Of a stretch of 64,000 nt of DNA, positions 15,212 to 23,496 are shown in pieces (the first letter of the stretch is position 1; each line of letters starts with the position of its first letter). A program made the position numbers and the translations under genes. Under the pieces are notes generated by a model. The model did no database searches. It saw only the letters and a list, made by a program, of their open reading frames with translations, and was not told the origin of the DNA. This DNA is from CAVXFS01 sp963761115 (lineage in GTDB: Bacteria; Pseudomonadota; Gammaproteobacteria; Burkholderiales; Gallionellaceae), in assembly GCA_963761115.1 (NCBI GenBank), contig CAVXFS010000004.1:682001-746000 (forward strand), read 5' to 3'.

Positions 15212-16264
15212 ATGCAGGGAATGTACGGCTATTCTTTTTTTGGCAATACGGTATTAGATTACTTGACGGCGCTGGCCTGGCTGATCTGCGGCATGGCTGC
15301 CGTCTACGTGTTCAAGAAATATTTTTTGGTCCGGCTGAAAAAATGGGCCGATAAGACCGATACGACGATCGATGACCTGTTGGTAAAGGCGATCGAAAGA
15401 TCGCTGGTGCCGGTCTTCTATCTTGCGGTGCTGTACGTTTCACTGCATACGCTGGTCCTCTCGGCCGGTTTCAAGCATGGTTTGAGGATCGCGGTGATCG
15501 TCCTGGTCACATTGCTGGCGGTATGGGCTGTCATCACTGTCGTTAACTACGGGCTGCAATTCTGGCTGAAGAAGGCTGGAAGCCCGGCGGCGGATGACAA
15601 GCAGCTCAAGGGGATACGCAGACTGGTCGACTTTGTCATCTGGGCGATCGCGCTGGTCTTCCTGCTGGATAACCTGGGCGTAAAGATCTCGGCTGTGGTC
15701 GCCGGTCTGGGTATCGGCGGAATCGCAGTCGCACTGGCAGCCCAGGCTGTACTGGGCGACCTGTTCAGTTACTTCGTGATCTTTTTCGACAAGCCGTTCG
15801 AGGTCGGGGACTTCATCGTCGTCAACGACAAGATGGGGGTGGTGGAGTATGTCGGGATCAAGACCACCAGGATCAGGGCGATCTCCGGCGAGCAGCTGGT
15901 CTTTTCAAACACCGACCTGACCAATTCGCGTGTGCATAATTTCAAGCGCATGGAACGGCGCAGGGTGGTGTTCAAGCTGGGTGTGGTCTATCAGACACCG
16001 GCTGAAAAACTGAAGATCATTCCCGCGATTGTGAAAGGCATCATCGAGGCACAGGAAAAAGCCGCGTTCGATCGCGGACATTTTGCCAGTTATGGTGATT
16101 TCAGCCTGAATTTTGAATTCGTCTATTATGTCACCGGCGCGGATTACACCATTTATATGGATATCCAGCAGGCGATCAACCTGGCGATCTTTGAAGCATT
16201 CGAAAAAGAAGGTATCGAGTTCGCCTATCCGTCGCAAACGCTTTTTGTAAACAAGTCTGATTAA
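15212..16264 (+). CDS. MscS-family mechanosensitive channel
   Basis: This protein of about 350 residues has four N-terminal membrane helices. The pore helix TM3 region is Gly-Ile-Gly-Gly-Ile-Ala-Val-Ala-Leu-Ala-Ala-Gln-Ala, followed by Asp-Leu-Phe-Ser-Tyr and the beta-domain start Pro-Phe-Glu-Val-Gly-Asp. It opens on membrane tension to release solutes. The ATG at 15212 has AGGGAG upstream; an in-frame ATG at 15221 is also possible. A longer reading from 15110 gives a non-conserved, non-membrane N-terminus and is disfavoured. Confidence 0.92.
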   Translation: MQGMYGYSFFGNTVLDYLTALAWLICGMAAVYVFKKYFLVRLKKWADKTDTTIDDLLVKAIERSLVPVFYLAVLYVSLHTLVLSAGFKHGLRIAVIVLVTLLAVWAVITVVNYGLQFWLKKAGSPAADDKQLKGIRRLVDFVIWAIALVFLLDNLGVKISAVVAGLGIGGIAVALAAQAVLGDLFSYFVIFFDKPFEVGDFIVVNDKMGVVEYVGIKTTRIRAISGEQLVFSNTDLTNSRVHNFKRMERRRVVFKLGVVYQTPAEKLKIIPAIVKGIIEAQEKAAFDRGHFASYGDFSLNFEFVYYVTGADYTIYMDIQQAINLAIFEAFEKEGIEFAYPSQTLFVNKSD

Positions 16265-16331
16265 CCCGGCCATGGGTACCGAAGATGATATCCATGGCAA
16301 AGCTGCTTGATTTAATATCTGGAGGTGTCCC

Positions 16332-16718
16332 ATGTTTGAAGCTATCAGCATTCCGTTCGGATCAAAGATGCTTTTCAATACGCTCAAGCTCAAGCCCGGC
16401 GTGGAAATGGAACAAGTCGAGCTGGCGCTGGGCGAGATGTGCAATGTCGTGAAGAACACCTACGGCGGGGACAAGGGCGGTTTCATCGCCGGCCAGGTGT
16501 TCAAGTTCTCGGGTTTCGTCTCGGATGAAGGGTCATTGAGTGCATCCAGGGAGGCGGACGACCATGTCGCGATCATCACTTACTGGCGGTCATTCGCGGA
16601 GCATGAGAAATCGCATGCCGATGAAACGTTCAAGGCCAAGTTTTCGGCCTTGGGCGAGCTGTGCACGGACAGCAAGGAATTGGGCTATGACATGCTGTGG
16701 CAGGGCGTGCCGGAATGA
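16332..16718 (+). CDS. Small conserved protein of unknown function (ABM-fold-like)
   Basis: This 128-residue soluble protein is preceded by a strong GGAGGTG at spacing 5. It has no signal peptide or membrane segment. The Ile-Thr-Tyr-Trp-Arg-Ser-Phe-Ala-Glu-His-Glu-Lys-Ser-His stretch near residue 80 resembles the conserved strand and helix of dimeric alpha/beta-barrel (antibiotic biosynthesis monooxygenase-like) proteins, but I do not recognise the family with confidence. It ends 21 nt before the convergent cimA stop. Confidence 0.8.
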   Translation: MFEAISIPFGSKMLFNTLKLKPGVEMEQVELALGEMCNVVKNTYGGDKGGFIAGQVFKFSGFVSDEGSLSASREADDHVAIITYWRSFAEHEKSHADETFKAKFSALGELCTDSKELGYDMLWQGVPE

Positions 16719-16739
16719 AATCCCTGCATTGGGCAGGAA

Positions 16740-18299
16740 CTATTTCTCCTGCCGCACCAGTGCATACTCCATGCTGTCCGACAGCGCGCGCCAACTGGCC
16801 TCGATGATGTTGGGGCTGGCGCCGACGGTGGTCCATTTCTTGCCGCCGCTCTGGAAGTCGATCAGCACGCGTATCGATGCGGCGGTGCCGGTGGCGCCGT
16901 CGAGGATGCGAACCTTGTAGTCGGTCATGCACAGGCTCTGCAACGTCGGGTAGGCTTCCACCAGTGAATCGTGCAGCGCCCTGGCCAGCGCATTGACCGG
17001 CCCGTTGCCTTCGCCGGCGGTGAATTTCACCTCCCCCTTGACCCGCACTTTCACGGTCGCCTCGGACAGCAGTCCGCGGTTCTGGCGGCGTTCGCTGATG
17101 ACGAAGTAATCGATCAGCTCGAACGGTTGCACATAGCCGGGCCGCAGGCGGTACAACATCAATTCCACACTGGCTTCCGCCGCCTCGAAGGTGAAACCTT
17201 CATATTCCAGGCGCTTGATGGTGCTGAGCACCTTTTGCACTTCATCGCCGTTCAGGTCGATGCCCAGGGCTTGCGCCCGGTACAGGATATTGCCGCGCCC
17301 GGACAACTCCGAAATGATCGAGCGCGTCTCGTTGCCGACCAGCGCCGGGTCGATGTGCTGGTAAGTGTCGCTGGACTTGAGTACCGCCGCAACGTGGATG
17401 CCGCCCTTGTGGGCGAAGGCGCTGTGGCCGATATAAGGCGCATGATCGTCGTGCTTGAGGTTGACGACTTCGGCCACGTAGCGCGACAGCGCAGTCAGTT
17501 CGCGCAGGTGCTTCGGTGCGACCACCTGGCAATCCATCTTCAGTTGCAGGTCGGGCAGGATGGTGGTCAGGTTGGCATTGCCGACGCGTTCGCCATAACC
17601 GTTGGTGGTGCCCTGCACCTGGGTGCAGCCGCCGCGCACCGCCGCCAGCGAGTTGGCTACGCCGCAACCGCTGTCGTTGTGGCAGTGGCAGCCGAGCGGT
17701 GTCTTGATGGTCTGGCGCACTTCGCGCACGATCTGTTCCACCTCCCACGGCAGCTTGCCGCCGTTGGTCTCGCACAGGATAAGCCAGTCCGCGCCGGCGT
17801 TCGCCGCCGCTTCCAGCACGGCCAGCGCATAGTCGCGGTTGGCGAGGAAGCCGTCGAAAAAATGCTCGGCATCGAATATGACTTCGCGTCCGGCGGCTTT
17901 CAGGAAGGCGATGCTGTCGCGGATCATCTCCAGGTTCTCTTCCAGCGTGGTGTCGAGCACCTGGCGGACGTGGTAATCCCAGCTTTTTCCTACCAGCGTG
18001 ATGGTCGGCGTATTGGCGTCGAGCAATGCCTGCAGGTTGGCGTCCTGTTCGCAGGAAGTGTGTTTGTGTCGCGTGCTGCCGAAAGCGACCAGGCGGGTGG
18101 CGCCGAGGTCCAGTTGGGCCGCGCGCGTGAAATATTCCACGTCCTTGGGATTGGAGCCCGGCCAGCCGCCTTCGATGTACTGGATGCCGAAATCGGCAAG
18201 GCGCTTGGTGATGCTGAGCTTGTCATCGACGGACAGGGAGATGTCTTCGCGCTGCGTCCCATCGCGCAGGGTGGTGTCATAAAGAAAAACTTGAGGCAT
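16740..18299 (-). CDS. cimA: (R)-citramalate synthase
   Basis: This 519-residue enzyme would condense acetyl-CoA and pyruvate to citramalate for isoleucine synthesis without threonine. The HMGL-like TIM barrel starts Leu-Tyr-Asp-Thr-Thr-Leu-Arg-Asp-Gly-Thr-Gln and has the metal-site His-Cys-His-Asn-Asp-Ser-Gly-Cys. A linker and a C-terminal LeuA-type allosteric domain (from about residue 390) follow, which usually senses isoleucine. It is distinguished from 2-isopropylmalate synthase by Ile-Glu-Gly-Gly-Trp-Pro-Gly-Ser-Asn-Pro-Lys, typical of the CimA group. It is transcribed alone, divergent from the RMD1-family gene. Confidence 0.94.
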   Translation of the reverse strand: MPQVFLYDTTLRDGTQREDISLSVDDKLSITKRLADFGIQYIEGGWPGSNPKDVEYFTRAAQLDLGATRLVAFGSTRHKHTSCEQDANLQALLDANTPTITLVGKSWDYHVRQVLDTTLEENLEMIRDSIAFLKAAGREVIFDAEHFFDGFLANRDYALAVLEAAANAGADWLILCETNGGKLPWEVEQIVREVRQTIKTPLGCHCHNDSGCGVANSLAAVRGGCTQVQGTTNGYGERVGNANLTTILPDLQLKMDCQVVAPKHLRELTALSRYVAEVVNLKHDDHAPYIGHSAFAHKGGIHVAAVLKSSDTYQHIDPALVGNETRSIISELSGRGNILYRAQALGIDLNGDEVQKVLSTIKRLEYEGFTFEAAEASVELMLYRLRPGYVQPFELIDYFVISERRQNRGLLSEATVKVRVKGEVKFTAGEGNGPVNALARALHDSLVEAYPTLQSLCMTDYKVRILDGATGTAASIRVLIDFQSGGKKWTTVGASPNIIEASWRALSDSMEYALVRQEK

Positions 18300-18424
18300 G
18301 GGGTGATACGGGTAATGCGTATGGTGAAGCCGTCATGATAATGCATAACTGCCCAGCACCGTAAGTTTGACGTTGCGCGCATGTAACAATATGCTGCACG
18401 CCATATCGATGCGAGTACCTAACC

Positions 18425-19228
18425 ATGGAACTGCTGATCAATAACCGCCAGGAGATCAAGGCGCGCGCGTTGCTGCTTGGCGACCGGCTGGACCTGAAAC
18501 GTTTCAAGATCGCCGATTGCCTGGCCACCACGCCGCGTACGCTGCAGGTGGATGCCGACGGCGGCATCGCGGTGCTGTTCCGCTACGGCGTGGTGGTGCT
18601 GTTCGGGGTGCAGACCCTGAACGAGTTGAGTTTCGTCGAATCTCTGCAGCCGATGCTGACCGGTCCCTATGCGACGCCGGAGATCGAGGAAATGGAGATC
18701 TACAGCCGCAGGAACAGCATGAGCGTGCAGAGCGGGGCGGTGCTGCTGGATGAGATCACGCTGGAAAAACTGCAGGTCATCGCCGATGCGCTGAGCAAGA
18801 ACCTGGTACTCACGCTGTATGAAAAGAAGGTTGCCGGGGAATTCGACAAGATCGAGCCGCTGGCGCAGGAACTGGCTACGCACGGCAGGGTCAGCGCCGG
18901 CTCCAGGACGCTGCTGTCCAAGATCGGTTCGATGCTGCTGATCGAGCACCGCATGGTGGGACGTGCCGAGATCGGCGACAAGCCGGAGACGCTGTGGTAT
19001 TTCCCGCAGCTTTCCGGCCTGTATGCCAGCCTGGAAGACGAATTCGAGCTGCTCGAGCGGCAAGCCGCGCTCGACCGCAAGCTGAGACTGATCGCCGATA
19101 CCTCGCAGACGCTGGCGGATGTGGTGGACAACAGGCAATTGCACAAGCTGGAGTGGTACGTGATCGGGTTGATATTTTTCGAGATCGTCATCAGCCTGAT
19201 CGAGCTGGGAGACAAGTTCTTGTTCTGA
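18425..19228 (+). CDS. RMD1/DUF155-family membrane-anchored protein
   Basis: This 267-residue protein has the RMD1 pattern: an N-terminal alpha/beta domain with Phe-Arg-Tyr-Gly-Val-Val-Val-Leu-Phe-Gly, a long helical middle, and a C-terminal hydrophobic helix (Val-Ile-Gly-Leu-Ile-Phe-Phe-Glu-Ile-Val-Ile). Yeast homologues are mitochondrial membrane proteins involved in meiotic division and translation; the bacterial role is not established. Its promoter region is shared with the divergent cimA (18300-18424). Confidence 0.88.
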   Translation: MELLINNRQEIKARALLLGDRLDLKRFKIADCLATTPRTLQVDADGGIAVLFRYGVVVLFGVQTLNELSFVESLQPMLTGPYATPEIEEMEIYSRRNSMSVQSGAVLLDEITLEKLQVIADALSKNLVLTLYEKKVAGEFDKIEPLAQELATHGRVSAGSRTLLSKIGSMLLIEHRMVGRAEIGDKPETLWYFPQLSGLYASLEDEFELLERQAALDRKLRLIADTSQTLADVVDNRQLHKLEWYVIGLIFFEIVISLIELGDKFLF

Positions 19229-19311
19229 TGGACAGGCATGCGGGAATCTTTATAATGCGCCCCGCAAAACCGGTTGTTCCCGTTATCGAAGGTCCCGTCA
19301 GGAGAAATGAA

Positions 19312-19701
19312 ATGAAATCATTCATTGTTGCGGTCATCGCAACATTTTTTTTCGCCAACGCGGCATTTGCCGCCGACGCCTCATGCGCCGACAAGGCTGC
19401 GGCAAAGAAACTGGCCGGCGCGGCGAAGGCCAGCTTCATCAAGAAGTGCGAGAAGGATACGGCTGCCGCATCCACTAGCGCTGCGGCCATGCCATCCTGT
19501 GCGGACAAGGCTGCGGCAAAGAAGTTGAAGGGCGCGGCCAAGAACAGCTTCATCAAGAAGTGCGAGAAGGATGCGGCTGCCGCATCCACAACCGCATCGG
19601 CAACACCATCTTGTGCCGACAAGGCAGCGGCAAGGAAGCTGAAAGGCGCGGCCAGGAACAGCTTCATCAAGAAGTGCGAAAAGGATGCCGCTGCCAAATA
19701 G
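19312..19701 (+). CDS. Secreted PsiF-repeat protein (three repeats)
   Basis: This 129-residue protein has an AGGAGA ribosome site and a signal peptide ending Asn-Ala-Ala-Phe-Ala-Ala. Three copies follow of a 27-37 residue unit, Cys-Ala-Asp-Lys-Ala-Ala-Ala-(Lys/Arg)-Lys-Leu...Ser-Phe-Ile-Lys-Lys-Cys-Glu-Lys-Asp, separated by Ala/Ser/Thr linkers. Two Cys per unit suggest one disulfide each. The unit matches the PsiF repeat; PsiF is a phosphate-starvation-induced periplasmic protein of unknown role in E. coli, which has two repeats. No Pho box was recognised upstream. Confidence 0.87.
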   Translation: MKSFIVAVIATFFFANAAFAADASCADKAAAKKLAGAAKASFIKKCEKDTAAASTSAAAMPSCADKAAAKKLKGAAKNSFIKKCEKDAAAASTTASATPSCADKAAARKLKGAARNSFIKKCEKDAAAK

Positions 19702-19729
19702 GCAGCCGTGTCATTTGCGGGAATAGTGT

Positions 19730-19759
19730 TTGACACCGCCTCATCCCACCCCGGATAAT
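19730..19759 (+). promoter_or_regulatory. Strong sigma70 promoter for the leader/EamA unit
   Basis: TTGACA (19730-19735, perfect -35) is followed by an 18-bp spacer and GATAAT (19754-19759, five of six -10 bases). The start point is expected near 19766-19768, which is the ATG of the 31-codon leader reading frame. No Shine-Dalgarno precedes that ATG. Confidence 0.75.
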
Positions 19760-19767
19760 CCCTGCCC

Positions 19768-19863
19768 ATGAAAACCTTTCAAGCCATGCCATGCGTCAAA
19801 GCCATCGCGATCCTGCGCGCGCTGTGGCCTGTGCGCGTCGTGGTCTGGAGGGGTAGCGTTTAA
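19768..19863 (+). CDS. Candidate leaderless regulatory leader peptide (31 aa)
   Basis: ATG 19768 to TAA 19861-19863 encodes a 31-residue peptide rich in Ala, Val, Leu, Ile and Trp. Its C-terminal half reads Leu-Trp-Pro-Val-Arg-Val-Val-Val-Trp-Arg. The predicted transcript begins at or within two bases of the ATG, so it would be translated as a leaderless mRNA, as known for rhizobial trpL. The Leu-Trp-Pro codons (CTGTGGCCT, 19822-19830) are identical to the 3' arm of the downstream terminator, so translation of this stretch could control folding. No homologue was checked; coding status rests on this architecture. Confidence 0.55.
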   Translation: MKTFQAMPCVKAIAILRALWPVRVVVWRGSV

Positions 19864-19887
19864 GCATCAGCAGTAAAGCAGCTTCCG

Positions 19888-19924
19888 AAAGGCCACAGAT
19901 CGTTTCTGTGGCCTTTTTTGTTTT
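19888..19924 (+). terminator. Intrinsic terminator / attenuator before the EamA gene
   Basis: AAAGGCCACAG (19888-19898), a 7-nt loop and CTGTGGCCTTT (19906-19916) form a perfect 11-bp stem running into a T-rich tract (to about 19924). It lies 28 nt upstream of the EamA start and 24 nt after the leader stop. The 5' arm can instead pair with the identical CTGTGGCCT at 19822-19830, or with GTGGTCT at 19840-19846 (one G-U), giving alternative antiterminators. Confidence 0.8.
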
Positions 19925-19951
19925 TACAGTTCGATAAAGAGGGGAACTAGC

Positions 19952-20839
19952 ATGTCGCTTCCAGCCGCATTCGTTTCGGTGATCCTGATCTGGTCCACCA
20001 CGCCATTGGCCATCAAATGGAGTGCGCTGGCATTCGGGTCCAGCTTTGCCGTTCTGTCGCGTATGGCCATCGGCACGATACTGTGCGCGGCTTTGCTGGC
20101 GGTGCTGCGCGTGCCATTCCCGCTGCACCGCAGGGCGATCCAGACCTACCTGGTAAGCGGGCTGAGCATGTTTGGCGCGATGGCGCTGACCTACTGGGCA
20201 TCGAGATCCATCAGCTCCGGCATGATCTCTGTGCTGTTCGGCCTGTCGCCGTTGCTCACCAGCATGGGGGCGGCTCTCTGGCTGAAGGAGGAAGCGATCA
20301 CGCCAGCCAAGCTGGCGGGGACAATGCTTGGCATGTGCGGCCTGCTGCTGGTGTTTCGTGGCGGCCTGAGCCTGGGTGCCGGCGCCGGGTTGGGCGTGAT
20401 CGCCCTGTTCGTCGCCGTCCTGCTGCAATCGCTGGGCCTGGTGTGGCTCAAGCGCATCGGCGATGACAGCCCGCCGCTGGCGACGACGCTGGGCAGCCTG
20501 GTCGTGGCCCTGCCGCTGTTCTTCACGGCATGGTTGCTTACCGGTAGCCAGGTGCCCGCAGAGTTGCCGCCGCGTGCAGTGGCGGCGACCTTGTACCTTG
20601 GCGTGTTCGGCTCGGTGCTGGGGTTCGCGCTGTACTACTACATGATCAAGCACATGGAGGCGGGACGTATCGCACTGATCACGCTGGTCACGCCGGTGAT
20701 CGCGCTGCTGCTTGGACATGGGCTGAACAACGAGCCGGTGTTGCCGCAGGTGTGGCTGGGTACGGCCTGCATCCTGGGCGGTCTTTGTCTGCATCGATGG
20801 GGGGCGCGCTGGCTGACGTATTTGCCCCTGCGACTTTGA
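19952..20839 (+). CDS. EamA/DMT-family permease
   Basis: This 295-residue inner-membrane protein has about ten helices in two EamA repeats. The first begins Val-Ile-Leu-Ile-Trp-Ser-Thr-Thr-Pro-Leu-Ala-Ile-Lys-Trp; the second has Leu-Gly-Val-Phe-Gly-Ser-Val-Leu-Gly-Phe. The DMT superfamily exports amino acids and other metabolites; substrate is not set by sequence. The upstream leader peptide and terminator suggest attenuation, perhaps by an amino acid or by translation stress. The ATG follows GAGGGGAACTAGC, a good ribosome site. Confidence 0.93.
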   Translation: MSLPAAFVSVILIWSTTPLAIKWSALAFGSSFAVLSRMAIGTILCAALLAVLRVPFPLHRRAIQTYLVSGLSMFGAMALTYWASRSISSGMISVLFGLSPLLTSMGAALWLKEEAITPAKLAGTMLGMCGLLLVFRGGLSLGAGAGLGVIALFVAVLLQSLGLVWLKRIGDDSPPLATTLGSLVVALPLFFTAWLLTGSQVPAELPPRAVAATLYLGVFGSVLGFALYYYMIKHMEAGRIALITLVTPVIALLLGHGLNNEPVLPQVWLGTACILGGLCLHRWGARWLTYLPLRL

Positions 20840-20950
20840 CGCGGAGTGGAACGGGAGTATCCGGTAACGTGGCTGGCACTCAGTTGAAACTGATTGCCAG
20901 CATCGCGGTCAGACGTTACAGTCTACTTTATAACGATAACGGAGGAATTA

Positions 20951-23395
20951 ATGGCATTCATGATGCTGGTAGCAGTATTGGTCGTGATTTTGCTGCTGGC
21001 CTTCTTCCGTTCTTCCATCTGGGGCTGGTTGCTGGCGACTATCATCATCGTTCCGCTGATCGCCATACAGAGCCGCCTTTCCGCCGATTCCTTCCAGATC
21101 ATAATTGTTGCGCTGATGCTGTTCGTCGCAGCGCTGGGTGTCCCCATGCTGCGTCGTCTGCTGTTCAGCGGCCCCATCCTCAAGATGTTTCGCAAGATCA
21201 TGCCGCAAGTCTCGCAGACCGAGCAGGAGGCGCTGGATGCCGGCACCGTGTGGTGGGATGGCGCATTGTTCAGCGGCAATCCGAACTGGCACACCTTGCT
21301 GAACTATCCGAAACCGGCGTTGGCGCCCGCCGAGCGATCCTTCCTCGATAACGAAACAGCGCAGTTGTGCGCGATGCTGGACGACTGGGACATCACCCAC
21401 GTGCGCCAGGACCTGCCTCCCGAGGTCTGGCAGTTCATCAAGGACAAGGGCTTCTTCGGCATGATCATCCCGAAGCAGTACGGCGGGCTGGAATTCTCGG
21501 CGCAGATGCACTCGGCAGTGATAACGAAGATCGCATCGCGCAGCGCTACTGCGGCGGTGACGGTGATGGTGCCGAATTCACTGGGTCCGGCCGAGTTGCT
21601 GTTGCACTACGGCACCTCCGGGCAGAAGGAGAAATACCTGCCCTGGCTGGCGTGTGGCAGGGAAGTGCCGTGCTTTGCCCTGACGGGCCCGTTTGCCGGC
21701 TCCGATGCTGGCGCCATTCCGGATTTCGGTATCGTGTGCCATGGAGAATTCGACGGCAACCCTAAAGTCCTCGGTATGCGTGTGACCTGGGAGAAGCGCT
21801 ACATCACCCTGGCGCCGGTCGCCACACTGCTCGGGCTCGCGTTCAAGTTATATGACCCGGCGCATTTGCTGGGCAGTCAAGTGGAGCGCGGCATCACGCT
21901 GGCGCTGATCCCGACCGACATTCCTGGCGTGGAAATTGGACGGCGGCATTTCCCGCTCAATTCCGCATTCCAGAATGGGCCGACCTCGGGCACCGACGTG
22001 TTCATCCCGATGGAGTACATCATCGGCGGGCAGGAACGCATCGGCCAGGGCTGGCGCATGCTGATGGAATGCCTGGCGGCGGGACGCTCGATCTCGCTGC
22101 CCGCCAGTGCGAGCGGCGGCGCCATGCTGGCGGCGCGCACCAGCGGCGCCTATTGCCGCGTGCGCAAGCAGTTCAAGCTGCCGATCGGCAAGTTCGAGGG
22201 GGTCGAGGAAGCGCTGGCGCGCATCGGCGGCAACACCTACATGATGGATGCGGCGCGCAAGCTGACGGCGCAGGCGGTGGACATGGGCGAGAAGCCGTCG
22301 GTGATCTCTGCCATCGTCAAATACCATTGCACCGAGCGCGGGCGCATGGTCGTCAATGACGCGATGGATGTGCACGGCGGCAAGGGCATCTGCATGGGGC
22401 CGTCCAACTATCTCGGGCGCGGTTATCAGCAGATGCCGATCGGCATCACGGTCGAGGGCGCCAACATCCTGACGCGCAGCCTGATCATATTCGGGCAGGG
22501 TGCGGTGCGCGCTCATCCCTATGTACTGAAGGAGATCGAGGCTGCCCATGACAGCGATGCGAAGCGCGCGCTGCTCAATTTCGACGCGGCGCTGCTGGGA
22601 CACATAAGTTTTACGATGAGCAATGCGGCACGTTCCCTGATCTTCGGGCTGACCGGTGGCTTCGGCATCCCGGTGCATGTCATGGGACCGACCCAGCGCT
22701 ACTTCCAGCAACTGACGCGCTATTCCTCGGCCTTCGCGCTGGCGTCGGATGTTTCCCTGCTGGCGCTGGGCGGCGGCCTCAAGCGCCAGGAAAAGATCTC
22801 CGCGCGCCTTGGCGATGTGCTGAGCCAGTTGTACCTGTGCTCGGCTACCCTCAAGCGCTTTGAGGACGAAGGGCGCAATGCCGAAGACCTGCCGCTGTTG
22901 CATTGGGCGATGCAGGATGCGCTGTACCGGATGCAGGTCGCGTTCGATGGTGTACTGCAGAATTTCCCCGGCCGCCTGGCCGCCTTGCTGATGCGTCTGC
23001 TGATCTTTCCATTGGGGCGCAGCCTGACGCCGCCGTCTGATCGACTCGGCCACCAGGTTGCGGCCTCGTTGATGTCGCCCGGCGCCGTGCGCGACCGCCT
23101 GACGGCGGGCATGTTCGTGCCGGAGGACGAGAATGACGCCGTCGGCGCACTGGAAGCGGCGCTGGACAGCACGCTCAAGTGCGAGCCGCTGCAGGCAAAA
23201 CTGGATACGGCGAGCAAGGACGGGCGGCTCAATATGCATGAAGAACTGGCGCGCATCGCCGAGGCGCGTGACAAGAGTGTCATCGGGATCGATGACGCCC
23301 TGTTGCTGGAGCGCGATTACGCCTTGCGACGCAAGGTGATCATGGTGGATGACTTTGCGCCGGAACAATTGCCGGCAGGGCAGTCGGTTTTGTAG
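20951..23395 (+). CDS. fadE: FadE-type acyl-CoA dehydrogenase
   Basis: This 814-residue, FAD-dependent first enzyme of beta-oxidation is of the long proteobacterial FadE type. Two N-terminal membrane helices (about residues 2-24 and 28-48) come first, then the acyl-CoA dehydrogenase N, middle and C domains (about 80-500; Ala-Leu-Thr-Gly-Pro-Phe-Ala-Gly-Ser-Asp-Ala-Gly-Ala in the middle domain). A FadE-specific DUF1974 C-terminus follows. ATG 20951 has GGAGG at ideal spacing. It leads a fatty-acid degradation cluster. Its TAG stop lies inside the start of the intergenic repeat at 23392. Confidence 0.95.
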   Translation: MAFMMLVAVLVVILLLAFFRSSIWGWLLATIIIVPLIAIQSRLSADSFQIIIVALMLFVAALGVPMLRRLLFSGPILKMFRKIMPQVSQTEQEALDAGTVWWDGALFSGNPNWHTLLNYPKPALAPAERSFLDNETAQLCAMLDDWDITHVRQDLPPEVWQFIKDKGFFGMIIPKQYGGLEFSAQMHSAVITKIASRSATAAVTVMVPNSLGPAELLLHYGTSGQKEKYLPWLACGREVPCFALTGPFAGSDAGAIPDFGIVCHGEFDGNPKVLGMRVTWEKRYITLAPVATLLGLAFKLYDPAHLLGSQVERGITLALIPTDIPGVEIGRRHFPLNSAFQNGPTSGTDVFIPMEYIIGGQERIGQGWRMLMECLAAGRSISLPASASGGAMLAARTSGAYCRVRKQFKLPIGKFEGVEEALARIGGNTYMMDAARKLTAQAVDMGEKPSVISAIVKYHCTERGRMVVNDAMDVHGGKGICMGPSNYLGRGYQQMPIGITVEGANILTRSLIIFGQGAVRAHPYVLKEIEAAHDSDAKRALLNFDAALLGHISFTMSNAARSLIFGLTGGFGIPVHVMGPTQRYFQQLTRYSSAFALASDVSLLALGGGLKRQEKISARLGDVLSQLYLCSATLKRFEDEGRNAEDLPLLHWAMQDALYRMQVAFDGVLQNFPGRLAALLMRLLIFPLGRSLTPPSDRLGHQVAASLMSPGAVRDRLTAGMFVPEDENDAVGALEAALDSTLKCEPLQAKLDTASKDGRLNMHEELARIAEARDKSVIGIDDALLLERDYALRRKVIMVDDFAPEQLPAGQSVL

Positions 23396-23466
23396 GGTGG
23401 GCACACTGTTGTGCCCGCGCGCATGTTGCTCCTCGTAAACAATGGCGGGCACGGAACTGCCCACCT
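23392..23466. repeat. REP-like palindromic element (about 74 bp)
   Basis: GTAGGGTGGGCA opens the element and TGCCCACC closes it, with 8-bp terminal inverted repeats at 23396-23403 and 23458-23465. An inner GGGCAC-ACTGTT-GTGCCC hairpin and a GGGCAC copy near 23447 are also present. It resembles the 6561-6631 element in ends, size and two-hairpin design. The fadE stop codon is part of it, so its insertion or loss would alter the FadE C-terminus. Confidence 0.6.
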
Positions 23467-23496
23467 TGGCGTTTGACAGAGGACGGAATCTCACCA

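Noticed and set aside
16971..18338. 455-codon plus-strand frame opposite cimA
   Set aside because: cimA has all family motifs over the same span; the opposite frame is a high-GC shadow without recognisable domains.
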